Shown piece after piece: positions 1-9,513 of a DNA stretch of 64,000 nucleotides. The stretch is taken from assembly GCA_937919625.1 (NCBI GenBank), contig CALFRK010000027.1:35197-99196 (forward strand). Reading direction: 5' to 3'. Origin of the DNA: an uncultured Ilumatobacter sp. (GTDB lineage: Bacteria; Actinomycetota; Acidimicrobiia; Acidimicrobiales; Ilumatobacteraceae). Made by a program: the position numbers and the translations under genes. A model generated the notes under the pieces. It was not told where the DNA came from. It was given only the letters and a program-made list of their open reading frames with translations, and searched no databases. Within the stretch, counting starts at the first letter, position 1, and each line of letters starts with the position of its first letter.

Positions 1-506
1 TGCATCAGTTTCCGAAGCCGGTGGTCGCCGCCCTGCCGGGTGCTGCTGCGGGCGCCGGCCTGTCGATCGCTTTGTCTGCCGACATTCGGCTCGCTGCCGA
101 GCGGGCAGTGCTGGTAACAGCATTCGCCGGTGTCGGCGCCTCCGGAGATTTCGGTGGATCTTGGTTCCTCACGCAGCTGGTCGGCACCGCCAAGGCGAAG
201 GAGCTGTATTTCACATCCCCAAGATTGACGGCCGCGGAGGCGCATGGCCTCGGGATGATCAATCAGGTACTGCCCGACATCGGTTTTGAGTCGGCGGCAC
301 TGGCGTGGTGTCAGTCGTTGGCCGAGCGAGCCCCGATCGCCACCCGGTTGATGAAAGAGAACCTCAACCGGGCGATCACATCGGACCTGGCTACCGCCCT
401 CGACGCAGAGGCGACCAACATGGTTCGCGCCATGTCGACAGCCGATCACCGAGAGGCCGCCGCCGCGTTCGTCGAAAAGCGCACCCCGATCTTCCGCGGC
501 GAGTAG
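1..506 (+). CDS. Enoyl-CoA hydratase/isomerase family protein, C-terminal part (5' end outside window)
   Basis: This is the C-terminal part of a crotonase-fold protein; the reading frame is already open at base 3 and enters from upstream. The first visible residues, KPVVAALPGAAAGAGLSIAL, match the segment that carries the second oxyanion-hole glycine in enoyl-CoA hydratases. The next part (DIRLAAERAVLVTAFAGVG, then YFTSPRLTAAEAHGLGMINQ) follows the family order through the hexamer interface to the C-terminal helix. Family members hydrate or isomerise acyl-CoA thioesters in fatty-acid or aromatic degradation. The substrate cannot be told because the N-terminal half is missing. The next gene converges on it from the other strand, 13 bp away. 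Confidence 0.85.
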   Translation, partial: HQFPKPVVAALPGAAAGAGLSIALSADIRLAAERAVLVTAFAGVGASGDFGGSWFLTQLVGTAKAKELYFTSPRLTAAEAHGLGMINQVLPDIGFESAALAWCQSLAERAPIATRLMKENLNRAITSDLATALDAEATNMVRAMSTADHREAAAAFVEKRTPIFRGE

Positions 507-519
507 GCGGTTACCGGGT

Positions 520-1215
520 TCAGCCCGTGATCAGCTGGAAGGTGCAGCCACAAATCTCGGTACGTCCGACTCGGCTCGGATCAGATGCCCTCAGCACGAA
601 TCCAGCAACTCCCTCGCCGCGCTGGCCAGCGCGGACAAATCGAATTTCGCCCTCGTCGAGAGTGACCGTGTTCTCGATTGTCTGACGGTCGAGCACCTCA
701 CCCCAGCGAGCCGACATGGCGGCCGGGTCGGTTGCCGCGATCTCGACGGCCAACACTTCCGACACGACATCGTCCCGCACGTGCCGGCGCCAGACCGGAC
801 CGGCCCACGGCCATTCGCCCCACGCATCGGCCTGGTCGAGCGACAGGATCGCCCCGCCGACGTCTGCTGGATGGAGGTGGAGTCCGACGATGCCCTCGCC
901 GACCGCCTCGTACGCCACTCGGGCGCCGACCTGGTCGAAGCGCCGACGCAGCGCGTCGAGGTCGCCGACCTCGAGGATCACCATGTAGCCCCCGTCGCCG
1001 CCGCGCTTGTCGAGCAGGCGTCCTGCCGTTGTTCCCTCCTTGGTCGGAGAGACGATCTCGAGCAGCTTGTCACCGATCGGAAACAGGGCATTCTCAAGCC
1101 CAAACGCAGCGACCCCTGGATCGCGGTAGCAGAGCTCGACACCGAGTTCGGTCTCGACCCGTCGCTCAGCCGCCTCGAGGTCGGCCGCAACTATCACGAT
1201 CTGGCGAAGACGCAT
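520..1215 (-). CDS. VOC (glyoxalase/bleomycin resistance-like) family protein
   Basis: A cytosolic protein of about 231 residues built from two vicinal-oxygen-chelate half-modules. The N-terminus (LRQIVIVAADLEAAERRVE) is the typical first strand and helix of such a module, and the later HLHPADVGGAILSLDQ is a typical strand with a metal-ligand-like His. The second module starts near VLAVEIAATDPAAMSARW. I chose the ATG at 1215 because GGAG lies six bases upstream; an ATG at 1221 would sit directly on that site. The substrate is unknown; relatives include glyoxalases, dioxygenases and resistance proteins. It lies 61 bp downstream of the large cupredoxin gene on the same strand, so the two may be co-transcribed. 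Confidence 0.75.
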   Translation of the reverse strand: MRLRQIVIVAADLEAAERRVETELGVELCYRDPGVAAFGLENALFPIGDKLLEIVSPTKEGTTAGRLLDKRGGDGGYMVILEVGDLDALRRRFDQVGARVAYEAVGEGIVGLHLHPADVGGAILSLDQADAWGEWPWAGPVWRRHVRDDVVSEVLAVEIAATDPAAMSARWGEVLDRQTIENTVTLDEGEIRFVRAGQRGEGVAGFVLRASDPSRVGRTEICGCTFQLITG

Positions 1216-1276
1216 ACGCATCTCCTGATTGTGCCGAACACCCGACGGCCAGACCGAGTTGGCCAATCGAGCAATG

Positions 1277-3934
1277 TCAGGTCGCTCCAACCACCGAACG
1301 TCCAGCACCCCTGGCGATCGAGAACCCGATACCGACCACGAGGCTCAGGGCGACTCCGGCCAAGAGACCCATCAACAACAACGGGACCGACGATGAGGAC
1401 TTAGAACTGGCAGCCAGGATCGCCTCACCGACGGGAGCTTCGCCAGAGCCATTGCTGATGGCTGAGATACCGGCCACCTCGTCGGGGATCACTTCGTCGG
1501 CCGGAATCACGGTGATCGAACCGATCATGAACGGATGCAGGATGCAGGTGTACGTGTAGGTGCCCAACGTGTCGAACGTGAATGTGAATGCGTCACCTGG
1601 CTGCAGGATTCCGGAGTCGAACGACCCGTCGTCAGCGGTGACCGTGTGCGGCAACACACCGCCGAACCGCCACCGCACGGTGTCGCCCTGGTGCACCACG
1701 ATGTCGGCCGGTTCAAAACCTGTGTCGGTCACGTTCACGATCGGGGCCGTGCCCGCGTCGGCCGCCGTGTCGGCGGGTGTCACCACGATGATGCCGCGCA
1801 TGTGTGGATGGAGATCGCAGCTGTACGGATAGATCCCCGGCTCGGTGAAGACGTGCTCGAACTGGGTGCCGGGGCTCATGAACTTCTCGCTGATGAACGA
1901 GCCGTCCCGAGCGATCACGTTGTGGGCAACGTCATCATTGTTGATCCAGGTGACGGTCTGCCCGGCGGTGACGGTCGTGACGGCCGGGAAGACGTCGCTT
2001 TCGATCGAGATCGTTACTCGCTCGACGAGGGCGGATCCGCCACTCTCGCTCGATGCCGGCTGGCCGTCGCCAGCCACACCGGCTTCGATCAGCCCGTCGG
2101 CCGACGTCGACGCTTGTGTTCCTTCTGAACCGCCGCCGGCCGTCGAGCCGGCAGCAGCCTCCAGAACCTGAACCGTGCCATTCATGCCCGGGTGCAGCGT
2201 GCACCGGTAGGCCACTGTGCCGGGCGTTGTGAACGTCCGTTTGAACGTGTCGCCGGGCATCATGATCCCGCTGTCGAACGAGCCATCCTCGGCGGTGACC
2301 GTATGCGGCATCGAGTCACTGTTCGTCCACGTCACCGAGCCCCCGTTACCAACCGTGACCGTGGTTGGCTGAAACTGAAGGTTGCCCATCCCGACAGTTG
2401 CACTGCCGGGAGCAGCAGTCCCTGACGCCGCCCCGGCGCTCGAGCCGACCGACGAACCACCGTTGGCGGCAACGCCGGTCGTGCCGGTGGAGCCGGTGAC
2501 CACGGGAGGAGTGGCTGCGCCCGGAGTCGTGACCACGATCGTTGCCGTCATCGACGGATGAATCTCACAGAAGTAGCTGTAAGTACCTGGAGTGGGGAAC
2601 GTACGAGACCATCGATCACCTTGCATCAGGATCCCGCTGTCGAAGCTGCGGTCCGTTGCGGTGACGGTGTGCGGAACGGCATCCTGGTTGACCCAGTTGA
2701 CCGTGCCGCCAACGGCGACCGTGAACGTCTGGGGCGAGTATCGATTGCCGACGATCGCCACCGATCCGGTCGTGGGGAGGTTGGCGACAGTACCGGACGG
2801 CGTGGTCGTAGCGGTCGTACCCGACGGTGTAGTTCCAGGCGTCGCGAGCGGTGTCGTCGTTGCTGGGGGTTGCGTGGTGGCAGGCGCCGGCGAGCCAGGC
2901 TGAACGACTGTCACAGTGGCTGTCATTTCTGGGTGAAGCGTGCAGAAGTAGTTGTATGCGCCGACCGTTTGAAAGGTCCGGGAGAACTGATCACCCTTCC
3001 TCAAGAAGGGACTGGGACCGAACAGGCCGGTCGTCGAACTGACCGTGTGGAGTACTGAGTCCTGGTTGGTCCAAGTCACGGTTCCGCCGGCGGTGACCGT
3101 GATGTTCTGCGGAGTGAATCGGTTGCCACTGATCGCCACCGGTGCCGTGGCGGGCGCTGTAGACCCACCGCCGCCTCCGGCCGGCACTGTCGTCGCTGGC
3201 GGCACGGTGGTTGCGGGCGGCACCGTGGTCGCCGGTGGCGCAGTAGTCGGGGGCGGCGTACCGCCGCCACCCGGGCCCTGCACGACGACCGTGCCGGTCA
3301 TGTCCGAGTGAAGTTCGCAGAAGTAGGCGAAGCTGCCAATGTCCGGGAACGTACGACTCCAAGTTCCGCTCGAGAAGACGCCGCTATCGAAAGAACCGTC
3401 GTTGGCGGTGACGGTATGAGCCCCATCCGTGTTGGTCCAGGTCACGGTGCCGCCCTGCGCAACCGTCACGGTGCTCGGGATGAAGACCCGGTCGGGGATC
3501 GAGACGGAGACGGCGTTCGGTGCGGCCACCGTGGTCGGAGGCGGCGAGGTCGGGTCGGTCGTGGTCGTGATCGCCGAGTCGCTCACCGTGATGCTGCCGA
3601 AATAGGACGAGTTTCCGGTGTTGCGCTCATCTCGGTACTGATACGTGCCCGTCGAACGGAGCGTGACCGTGAAGCTGTCGCCATTATCGAGGTTGCCCGA
3701 ATCGAACTCCACGGGCGCCGAGGTCGTCCGAACTCGGTGCCGGGCGCCGTCATCGTTCACAAACGTCACGGTGGTGTCGCGAGGCACGGTCACCGAGGCG
3801 GGATTGAGCGTGTTGCCGATGTGAATCGTCGTGGTCGCCGCTTCGGCGGAGCCGGGGCTAGCGAGGGCAGCGTAGCTCAGCACCACCGCGCTGAACAGGG
3901 CCACAATCGTGCGAGACCGCGCGCCGGAATTCAT
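1277..3934 (-). CDS. Secreted, membrane-anchored protein with seven tandem cupredoxin domains
   Basis: The product is 885 residues. It has a Sec-type signal peptide (ending near ALASPGSAEA, residue 32), seven cupredoxin-like domains at roughly 34-118, 142-219, 266-344, 392-468, 513-591, 638-718 and 732-810, and a single C-terminal membrane segment (about 850-873) followed by a short basic tail. Domains 2 to 7 each keep a type-1 copper set, His plus C-x2-H-x2-M (for example H173, C206, H209, M212; motifs CELHSDM, CTLHPEM, CEIHPSM, CTLHPGM, CDLHPHM, CILHPFM). Domain 1 has neither the Cys nor the Met. Linkers are rich in Pro, Thr and Gly. The start at 3934 has GGAG 8 bases upstream. Inferred role: surface electron relay or copper store. 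Single-domain plastocyanin-like proteins are common; six complete sites in one chain are not. Confidence 0.88.
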   Translation of the reverse strand: MNSGARSRTIVALFSAVVLSYAALASPGSAEAATTTIHIGNTLNPASVTVPRDTTVTFVNDDGARHRVRTTSAPVEFDSGNLDNGDSFTVTLRSTGTYQYRDERNTGNSSYFGSITVSDSAITTTTDPTSPPPTTVAAPNAVSVSIPDRVFIPSTVTVAQGGTVTWTNTDGAHTVTANDGSFDSGVFSSGTWSRTFPDIGSFAYFCELHSDMTGTVVVQGPGGGGTPPPTTAPPATTVPPATTVPPATTVPAGGGGGSTAPATAPVAISGNRFTPQNITVTAGGTVTWTNQDSVLHTVSSTTGLFGPSPFLRKGDQFSRTFQTVGAYNYFCTLHPEMTATVTVVQPGSPAPATTQPPATTTPLATPGTTPSGTTATTTPSGTVANLPTTGSVAIVGNRYSPQTFTVAVGGTVNWVNQDAVPHTVTATDRSFDSGILMQGDRWSRTFPTPGTYSYFCEIHPSMTATIVVTTPGAATPPVVTGSTGTTGVAANGGSSVGSSAGAASGTAAPGSATVGMGNLQFQPTTVTVGNGGSVTWTNSDSMPHTVTAEDGSFDSGIMMPGDTFKRTFTTPGTVAYRCTLHPGMNGTVQVLEAAAGSTAGGGSEGTQASTSADGLIEAGVAGDGQPASSESGGSALVERVTISIESDVFPAVTTVTAGQTVTWINNDDVAHNVIARDGSFISEKFMSPGTQFEHVFTEPGIYPYSCDLHPHMRGIIVVTPADTAADAGTAPIVNVTDTGFEPADIVVHQGDTVRWRFGGVLPHTVTADDGSFDSGILQPGDAFTFTFDTLGTYTYTCILHPFMIGSITVIPADEVIPDEVAGISAISNGSGEAPVGEAILAASSKSSSSVPLLLMGLLAGVALSLVVGIGFSIARGAGRSVVGAT

Positions 3935-4153
3935 TTCAACTCCGTTTCGTGGGGGGAGCTCATTGACCGGTGACACGCCCAAGACGTCGTCCAGGTTGGG
4001 CTGCAGCTGAAATAGATCGGGCCGGCGTCCCGCTTGGGCATCATGCTCTGACTGTGACACCTTCGAGGTCGAGACAGATAGGGACCAAGGTCCAAACTCT
4101 TGTGATCACGATGTTTGTCTTCGCATGCAATTCTGCTCGCGTCGCCCGAACGA

Positions 4154-5386
4154 TCAGTCGACGATGGCGCTGTAGACAAGGCTGCGCAACTGGCCACGAA
4201 AGTCGAAGGAGGACGACGGCATCAGCTGGGTCATGAAGATCACCCACAGATCTTCAACGGAGTCGACCCAGAACGCGGTGGATGCTGCACCGCCCCAGTA
4301 GAAATCACCGCGCGCCAGCGCCCCGGTGGCGACCTGGTCGATCGTGGACGCGAAGCCGAGTCCGAAACCGACACCGACACTGCCTCTGGGCATCAACAAA
4401 GCGACATCGACCGAGGCGAGGTCCTCGCCGCCCGGGAGATGATTCATCTTCATCAGATCGAGCGTGCGCGGCCCGATGATCCGATGACCATCGAGCTCGC
4501 CTCCCTGCCTGAGCATCTCGCAGAACCGGATGTAGTCGGCCATCGTGCCCGTCAGGCCCCCGCCACCCGACACGAAGTCGGGTGGTCGGGTAAATGCGCT
4601 CGTCACCGGGTCATCCAGAAGGGTGGTCGTCTTGTCGGGGTTGCGGCTGTAGTTGGCGGCAAACCGGTCGAGTTTCTCGGGCACAACGTGGAATGCCGTG
4701 TCGACCATGCCGAGCGGTTCGAAGATGTTGTGCTGCAAGTACTCCGCGAACGGGACGCCGGAGATCCGCTCGACCAACGCCCCACAGGCGTCGGTCGACA
4801 ACGAGTACATGTAGGCCGTGCCCGGTTGGTAACGCAGCGGAACCTGGCCGAGCTTGTCCATCAAGTCGGTCATCGCGGTCGGCACACCGGCGCTGCGGAC
4901 CTGCAGCGACCGATACAACTCATCGACCGTGTGTTGGTCGCCCATCCCTGGCAACATGCCACCGTAGGTAAGGCCACCTGTGTGGCTGAGCAGATCGCGG
5001 AACGACACCGGACGATGCGCCGGCTCGGTCACCATTTCGTCGCCCGAACCCGACACCCAGACACGGTGTTGGCGCCACGACGGAAAGAACCGGGCGATCG
5101 GATCGTCGAGCTGGAACATGCCCCGCTCGAACAACTGCATCAACGCGATCGAGGTGATCGGCTTGGTCATCGAGTAGATCCGAAAGATCGTGTCGTCGCC
5201 GATCGCCACGCCGCGCTCGCGATCCCGTTGCCCCAACGACGCCTGGTAGGCCACCAGACCGCGTCGCCCGACGGCGACCTGGCAACCGACGATCTTGCCC
5301 GGCTCGAGATAATGGCGCTCGAGATGGGTGGCGATGCGGTCGAGGCGTTGTGCGTCGAACCCGGCTACCGAACGTTGCAGATTCAC
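4154..5386 (-). CDS. Serine hydrolase, beta-lactamase/class C esterase family
   Basis: A protein of about 410 residues of the beta-lactamase-related (EstB/class C-like) family. The nucleophile motif S-x-x-K is SMTK (residues about 72-75) in FRIYSMTKPITS. The second catalytic motif begins with Tyr in YMYSLSTDACG, and a glycine-rich VSGGGGLTGT segment follows. No signal peptide is visible, so it is probably cytosolic. Known members hydrolyse esters, beta-lactams or D-amino peptides, and the substrate here is unknown. The GTG at 5386 is preferred because AGAAGGGGA precedes it at good spacing; the upstream codons include a 10-bp tandem repeat and look non-coding. Confidence 0.85.
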   Translation of the reverse strand: MNLQRSVAGFDAQRLDRIATHLERHYLEPGKIVGCQVAVGRRGLVAYQASLGQRDRERGVAIGDDTIFRIYSMTKPITSIALMQLFERGMFQLDDPIARFFPSWRQHRVWVSGSGDEMVTEPAHRPVSFRDLLSHTGGLTYGGMLPGMGDQHTVDELYRSLQVRSAGVPTAMTDLMDKLGQVPLRYQPGTAYMYSLSTDACGALVERISGVPFAEYLQHNIFEPLGMVDTAFHVVPEKLDRFAANYSRNPDKTTTLLDDPVTSAFTRPPDFVSGGGGLTGTMADYIRFCEMLRQGGELDGHRIIGPRTLDLMKMNHLPGGEDLASVDVALLMPRGSVGVGFGLGFASTIDQVATGALARGDFYWGGAASTAFWVDSVEDLWVIFMTQLMPSSSFDFRGQLRSLVYSAIVD

Positions 5387-5400
5387 GAAATCCCCTTCTG

Positions 5401-5430
5401 ATGCCTTGCGATGCCTTGCGATGCCTTGTG
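5401..5430. repeat. Tandem 10-bp repeat, three copies, in a 5' leader
   Basis: Three tandem copies of ATGCCTTGCG (the last ending TGTG) lie 15-44 bases upstream of the serine hydrolase start, in its untranslated leader. No function is assigned. Copy-number change here would alter leader length. Confidence 0.8.
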
Positions 5431-5540
5431 TGCGGCCGTCCGGATGATCGCAGGTCACCACCGCGTTCGCCGGATCGTTCGGCCGCCTCCGTCTTGGCGT
5501 CGTCTGACCGCCAGCTGACTAACCAGTATGAACCCCGAGG

Positions 5541-5984
5541 ATGATGCAGAGGCGTGCTACGTCAGCCGTGACCGTCGACTCGACTCGTCACGGGGCGTGT
5601 CAGACTGCGTTGATCGACAGCGCAAGGATCGACCAATGGCTTCAAGCAGTGCGGCTCACCAAAACACGTTCCGACGCGGCCGACGCCTGCCGAGGCGGCC
5701 ATGTCGAGATCAACGGCAAACAGGCCAAGCCGGCGTCGGTCGTGAAGGTCGGTGATCGGGTCGAGGTACTCGTCAATCAGCGCCAACGGATCGTCGACGT
5801 CACGCGGGTCATCACCAAACGGGTCGGAGCAGCGATCGCCCTGGAGTGCTTCGAGGACCACAGCGCTCCCCCACCCGAACGCGACAACTTGCGGCTGCTG
5901 TTCGGCGAGCGCGACCGGGGAACCGGACGACCCACCAAACGCGACCGTCGAAAGATCGACCAGCTCCGCGGCCGCCGGTCCTGA
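5541..5984 (+). CDS. S4-domain RNA-binding protein (Hsp15-like)
   Basis: A small basic protein containing an S4 RNA-binding domain: RIDQWLQAVRLTKTRSDA, then RGGHVEINGKQAKPA and VKVGDRVEV follow the Hsp15/RlmH-type S4 pattern. The C-terminus is a basic tail (TGRPTKRDRRKIDQLRGRR), as in Hsp15, which binds stalled 50S subunits carrying nascent tRNA. The start is uncertain: family alignment begins near residue 28, so an internal GTG or TTG (for example TTG at 5610) may be the true initiator. It is transcribed divergently from the serine hydrolase and converges with the helicase gene. Confidence 0.8.
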   Translation: MMQRRATSAVTVDSTRHGACQTALIDSARIDQWLQAVRLTKTRSDAADACRGGHVEINGKQAKPASVVKVGDRVEVLVNQRQRIVDVTRVITKRVGAAIALECFEDHSAPPPERDNLRLLFGERDRGTGRPTKRDRRKIDQLRGRRS

Positions 5985-6028
5985 TCCCGGCGTATCAGTC
6001 GACGGACTGCTGCGGGTCGACCACTGCG

Positions 6029-8827
6029 TCAGGGGCGTTCGACTGCGATCAGCGCCGCGACGAGACGACCTTCAGCCCGGGACGCAACGAGATCGACCTG
6101 ACCGACGAGGCGCCACTCATCGTGGCCGTCGGGGTCGTGCAAGGTTTGCACGACCCGCCCCCCGATGGCGTCGAAGTTGAAACGCGAGGCGTGCCGAGCG
6201 TCGCCGTTCGTCTCGATCGCGTCGTACTCGACCCAGTAGTCGGCCATCTCGGATCGAACGTCCAGACCTTCGATCGTTCCGGCGGGCCGGCGATGGCGCG
6301 CCAGTTGCTCGACCCACCCGAAGGCCTCGTTGCGCACCATCGTTCGGAACGCACGCGCATCTGTGGTGATGTTGACGTCGGAACTGTCGATCGTGTGCAC
6401 AGAGCGCCCGGTGGCGACGTCATCATCGGGGTTCTGTAGGCGTTCCCATTCGTCAAGCAGGCTCGAGTCGACCTGACGGACCAGCGTGCCGAGCCAGTGC
6501 GTGATCTCGTCGAGTTCGTCGCTGCCCGCCTCGGCCGGAACGTTCTGTGTCAGCCCCTTGTAGACATCAGAGAGGTACCGCAGCACGGCACCCTCTGACT
6601 GCTTGAGCCCGTAGAAATCGATGTACTCGCCGAACGTCATGGCTCGCTCGAACAGGTCGCGGACGACCGATTTCGGTTTCACGGTGTCGCCGCCAACCCA
6701 CGGGTGCTTCGAGCGGAAGTTGTTGAAGTCGCCGTACATCCAGTCTTTGAGCGGACGCGGTGGCTCGACCTTGGAAAGGCGCTCCATACGTTCCTCGTAC
6801 TCGACCCCGGCCGACTTCATCTCGCTCATCAGTTCGTCCTTGGCCCGCCGGAGTTGGGCGGCGATAACGACGGCCGGGTTCTCTTGAACAGCCTCGATGA
6901 TGGTCACGATCGCCAATGATCGATCGATGTCGCCCGTGGCCGCAACCGCAACGACCTCTGTGCCCGCCTCCCCCGGATCGACATCGTGAACATCGATCGC
7001 GTTGGTCAGTTCCGGCTGATAAGGGTCAGGCTGATCGATTTTCGGCTGATCCGCCTCGGCGGCGGTCACTTCGTCGTCAGCGAAGTCCAGCAACTCCGCC
7101 AGCCCGGCGAAGGCACCGCCGGTCACCGCTGCTCGGCCTTGTAGGCGATCGCTCTCGCCAGTTCGGTGTTCCCGTTGTCGTCGCGACGTGCCAGACCGGC
7201 GGATCGGTATCTCGATCTCGCGGTCGAGGTGCTGAATCGCGTCGATCGCCCACAAAGAGAGCGGCTGATGCAGCGCGAACTCGTCCTGTAGGTCGAAGTT
7301 GACGCGCACCCGCCTGCCCAACTCGTCGGGGTGTTCGGGAAACTCGAGCAACCCGGCATCGACGAGCGACCGGTAGATCGCGATCGTGCGCCGGATGTGG
7401 TTGCGCTGCCTGCGCCGCGGCTCGTGGTTGTCGACCATCAGTCGCCGAACGGCAGCGCAACCATCCCCAGGCCGATCGAGCAGGCTCATGACCATCTGAT
7501 GGTTGACATCAAAACTCGAACTCAGCGGCTCGGGATCACCGCTGACCAGCTTGTCGAATGTCTCCTCGTTCCAGTGCGCATAGCCGCGGTCGGGTGCCTT
7601 CTTCTTCACCAATTTCTTCTTCTTTTTGGCGTCAGTCTCGGCTTGTAGGGCGGCTTGCTGGTTGCCAACGACGTGTTCTGGCGCCTGAGCCCAGACGTCA
7701 CCTCGATCGTCGAAACCCTTACGCCCGGCACGCCCTGAGATCTGTTGAAACTCGCGAACGCTGAGCACTCGCACACTGCTCCCGTCGTACTTACACAGCT
7801 TGGTAAACAACACCGACCGGATCGGCACATTGACGCCGACCCCAAGCGTGTCGGTGCCACAGATGATCTTCAGCAGCCCGGCCTGTGCCAACCGTTCGAC
7901 CAGCAGCCGGTACTTCGGCAGCAGACCGGCGTGGTGTACACCGATCCCACCCACCAAGAAGCTGCGGAAGCTCTTGCCGAACGGAGAATCGAACCGGAAA
8001 CCGCCGATCAGCTCTTTGACCTGCTGCTTTTCGTCCTTGGTGAGCGGGTTCAAGCTGAGGAACCCCTGCGCTGCCTCGGTCGCCTCACGCTGCGTGAAAT
8101 GGACGAGATAGATCGGGGCTCGGCCCGAGATCAGCAGCTCCTCGATCGAACGATGCAGCGTCGATGTTCGATACGCGAAGTCGAGCGGTACGGGCCGGTC
8201 GGACGACTTCACGAGCACGGTCGCCCGCCCGGTCCGATTGGTGAGGTCGTGCTCGAAGAAGGTCGTCGGGCCAAGCGTCGCAGACATCAGCAAAAACTGG
8301 CATCGCGGCATCTCTAGCAATGGCAGCTGCCACGCCCAACCCCGTTGCGGGTCGGCGTAGAAGTGAAACTCGTCGGCGACGACGACATCAACCGGGGTGT
8401 CGGATCCATCGCGCAACGCCCAGTTGGCCAAAATCTCAGCGGTGCAACAGATGATCGGCGCATCGGCGTTGACGCTGCCATCGCCTGTGATCATGCCAAC
8501 CAGGTCAGAGCCGAATGTTCGGCACAGCTCGAAGAACTTTTCCGATACCAACGCCTTGATCGGTGCGGTGTACACGCTGCGCTGATCGCGGCCGAGCGCA
8601 AGGAAGTGGGCCGCAACCGCAACCAGTGACTTACCCGACCCGGTCGGAGTGGCAAGGATCACGTGGTTGCCGGCGATCAGCTCGAGTGTTGCCTCCTCCT
8701 GCGCCGGATACATCTCGATCCCCTGCTCGGCGACGTAGGCGGTGAACCCATCGAGCAACGCCCCCTCGTCCGGCGCGGGTGGCAGGTGACGCAGGATCGG
8801 CTGCGGCGGATTCGGGTCGACGGGCAT
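6029..8827 (-). CDS. DEAD/DEAH-box RNA helicase, Ski2-like, with DUF3516 C-terminal region
   Basis: A 932-residue superfamily 2 helicase. Motifs are visible in order: Walker A ATPTGSGKS (residues about 59-67), motif II DEFH in VVADEFHFYAD, motif III SAT in LLMSATLG, motif V GTDTLGVGVNVP and motif VI QISGRAGRKGFDDRG. A Lys-rich stretch (KKKKKLVKKK) lies between the helicase core and the long C-terminal region. This layout matches the actinobacterial DUF3516 family of Ski2/HelY-like helicases, thought to act in RNA processing or decay. It stands alone, ending 45 bp from the S4 protein gene on the other strand. No strong ribosome binding site is visible at the chosen ATG. Confidence 0.92.
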   Translation of the reverse strand: MPVDPNPPQPILRHLPPAPDEGALLDGFTAYVAEQGIEMYPAQEEATLELIAGNHVILATPTGSGKSLVAVAAHFLALGRDQRSVYTAPIKALVSEKFFELCRTFGSDLVGMITGDGSVNADAPIICCTAEILANWALRDGSDTPVDVVVADEFHFYADPQRGWAWQLPLLEMPRCQFLLMSATLGPTTFFEHDLTNRTGRATVLVKSSDRPVPLDFAYRTSTLHRSIEELLISGRAPIYLVHFTQREATEAAQGFLSLNPLTKDEKQQVKELIGGFRFDSPFGKSFRSFLVGGIGVHHAGLLPKYRLLVERLAQAGLLKIICGTDTLGVGVNVPIRSVLFTKLCKYDGSSVRVLSVREFQQISGRAGRKGFDDRGDVWAQAPEHVVGNQQAALQAETDAKKKKKLVKKKAPDRGYAHWNEETFDKLVSGDPEPLSSSFDVNHQMVMSLLDRPGDGCAAVRRLMVDNHEPRRRQRNHIRRTIAIYRSLVDAGLLEFPEHPDELGRRVRVNFDLQDEFALHQPLSLWAIDAIQHLDREIEIPIRRSGTSRRQREHRTGESDRLQGRAAVTGGAFAGLAELLDFADDEVTAAEADQPKIDQPDPYQPELTNAIDVHDVDPGEAGTEVVAVAATGDIDRSLAIVTIIEAVQENPAVVIAAQLRRAKDELMSEMKSAGVEYEERMERLSKVEPPRPLKDWMYGDFNNFRSKHPWVGGDTVKPKSVVRDLFERAMTFGEYIDFYGLKQSEGAVLRYLSDVYKGLTQNVPAEAGSDELDEITHWLGTLVRQVDSSLLDEWERLQNPDDDVATGRSVHTIDSSDVNITTDARAFRTMVRNEAFGWVEQLARHRRPAGTIEGLDVRSEMADYWVEYDAIETNGDARHASRFNFDAIGGRVVQTLHDPDGHDEWRLVGQVDLVASRAEGRLVAALIAVERP

Positions 8828-8949
8828 GACTCGTCGTAGTCTGGTCGATAGAGCGCTCGGTAGGTTCAGTCCTCCTCAACGCCGCCCGACCACCGAAGTG
8901 TCTTAGGATCGACTCAAATCCGATTTCCTTCGACGAACGAGGAGCCGAT

Positions 8950-9462
8950 ATGCACGTCATGATCGCCACCGATGGCAGTCTCGATACTCAGAAGATGTCG
9001 GCGCTCGCGGCCAGCTTGACTGCTGACAGCGGGCACGTGACCGTCTTCTCGGTTGTCGAGGTGCCGCGCCAGATGCTCACCGAGATGCGTCATGCGGCTA
9101 CCGACGCCACCGCGGCGGCCGCAGGCGAACTCGAACCCGAGTATCGACGAACGCAGGCGATCGTCGATCCTGTCACCCATTGGGATGGTGACGATGCCGT
9201 CATCTTGCGCTACGTCAACCGCATCGTCGCAACACGGACCGCCGATCTCATCGCCGAACTTGATGAAGCAGGCGTCGAGTACACGGTTGTCGGAGTCGAG
9301 GGCGAGAACGCGGCACGATCAGTCCTCGCCGCGGCAGCCGAGTACCAGCCGGATGTGTTGTGCCTCGGCACCCACGGGATGGGCCGATTCGAAGGCATGC
9401 TCGGCTCGTTGTCCACCAAGATCGCCCGACTGGCCCCGTGTTCGGTGCTGCTCGTCCGCTGA
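8950..9462 (+). CDS. Universal stress protein family (UspA-like)
   Basis: A single-domain protein of 170 residues. The N-terminal strand MHVMIATDGSLDTQKMSALA carries the conserved Asp that contacts ATP adenine in Usp proteins. The C-terminal VLCLGTHGMGRFEGMLGSLS resembles the G-x2-G-x9-G-S/T nucleotide loop but is one residue shorter (G-x2-G-x8-G-S). The protein ends with the usual strand APCSVLLVR. Usp proteins modulate stress survival, often through ATP binding, but the specific role is unknown. A GAGGAG ribosome binding site sits seven bases before the ATG, and a methyltransferase gene follows 51 bp downstream. Confidence 0.88.
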   Translation: MHVMIATDGSLDTQKMSALAASLTADSGHVTVFSVVEVPRQMLTEMRHAATDATAAAAGELEPEYRRTQAIVDPVTHWDGDDAVILRYVNRIVATRTADLIAELDEAGVEYTVVGVEGENAARSVLAAAAEYQPDVLCLGTHGMGRFEGMLGSLSTKIARLAPCSVLLVR

Positions 9463-9513
9463 CGAGGGCCGGCGCTGCGCATTGTCAGAGCGGATCGCAA
9501 CAGAGGAGATCGA

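Noticed and set aside
3308..3973. 221-codon plus-strand frame in the cupredoxin gene
   Set aside because: It is antisense to a gene with regularly repeated copper motifs; repetition of the real gene creates open shadow frames.
4115..5401. Long plus-strand frame of 428 codons opposite the serine hydrolase
   Set aside because: It is antisense to a clear serine hydrolase with conserved motifs, and its own sequence is Arg/His/Asp-rich with no domain.
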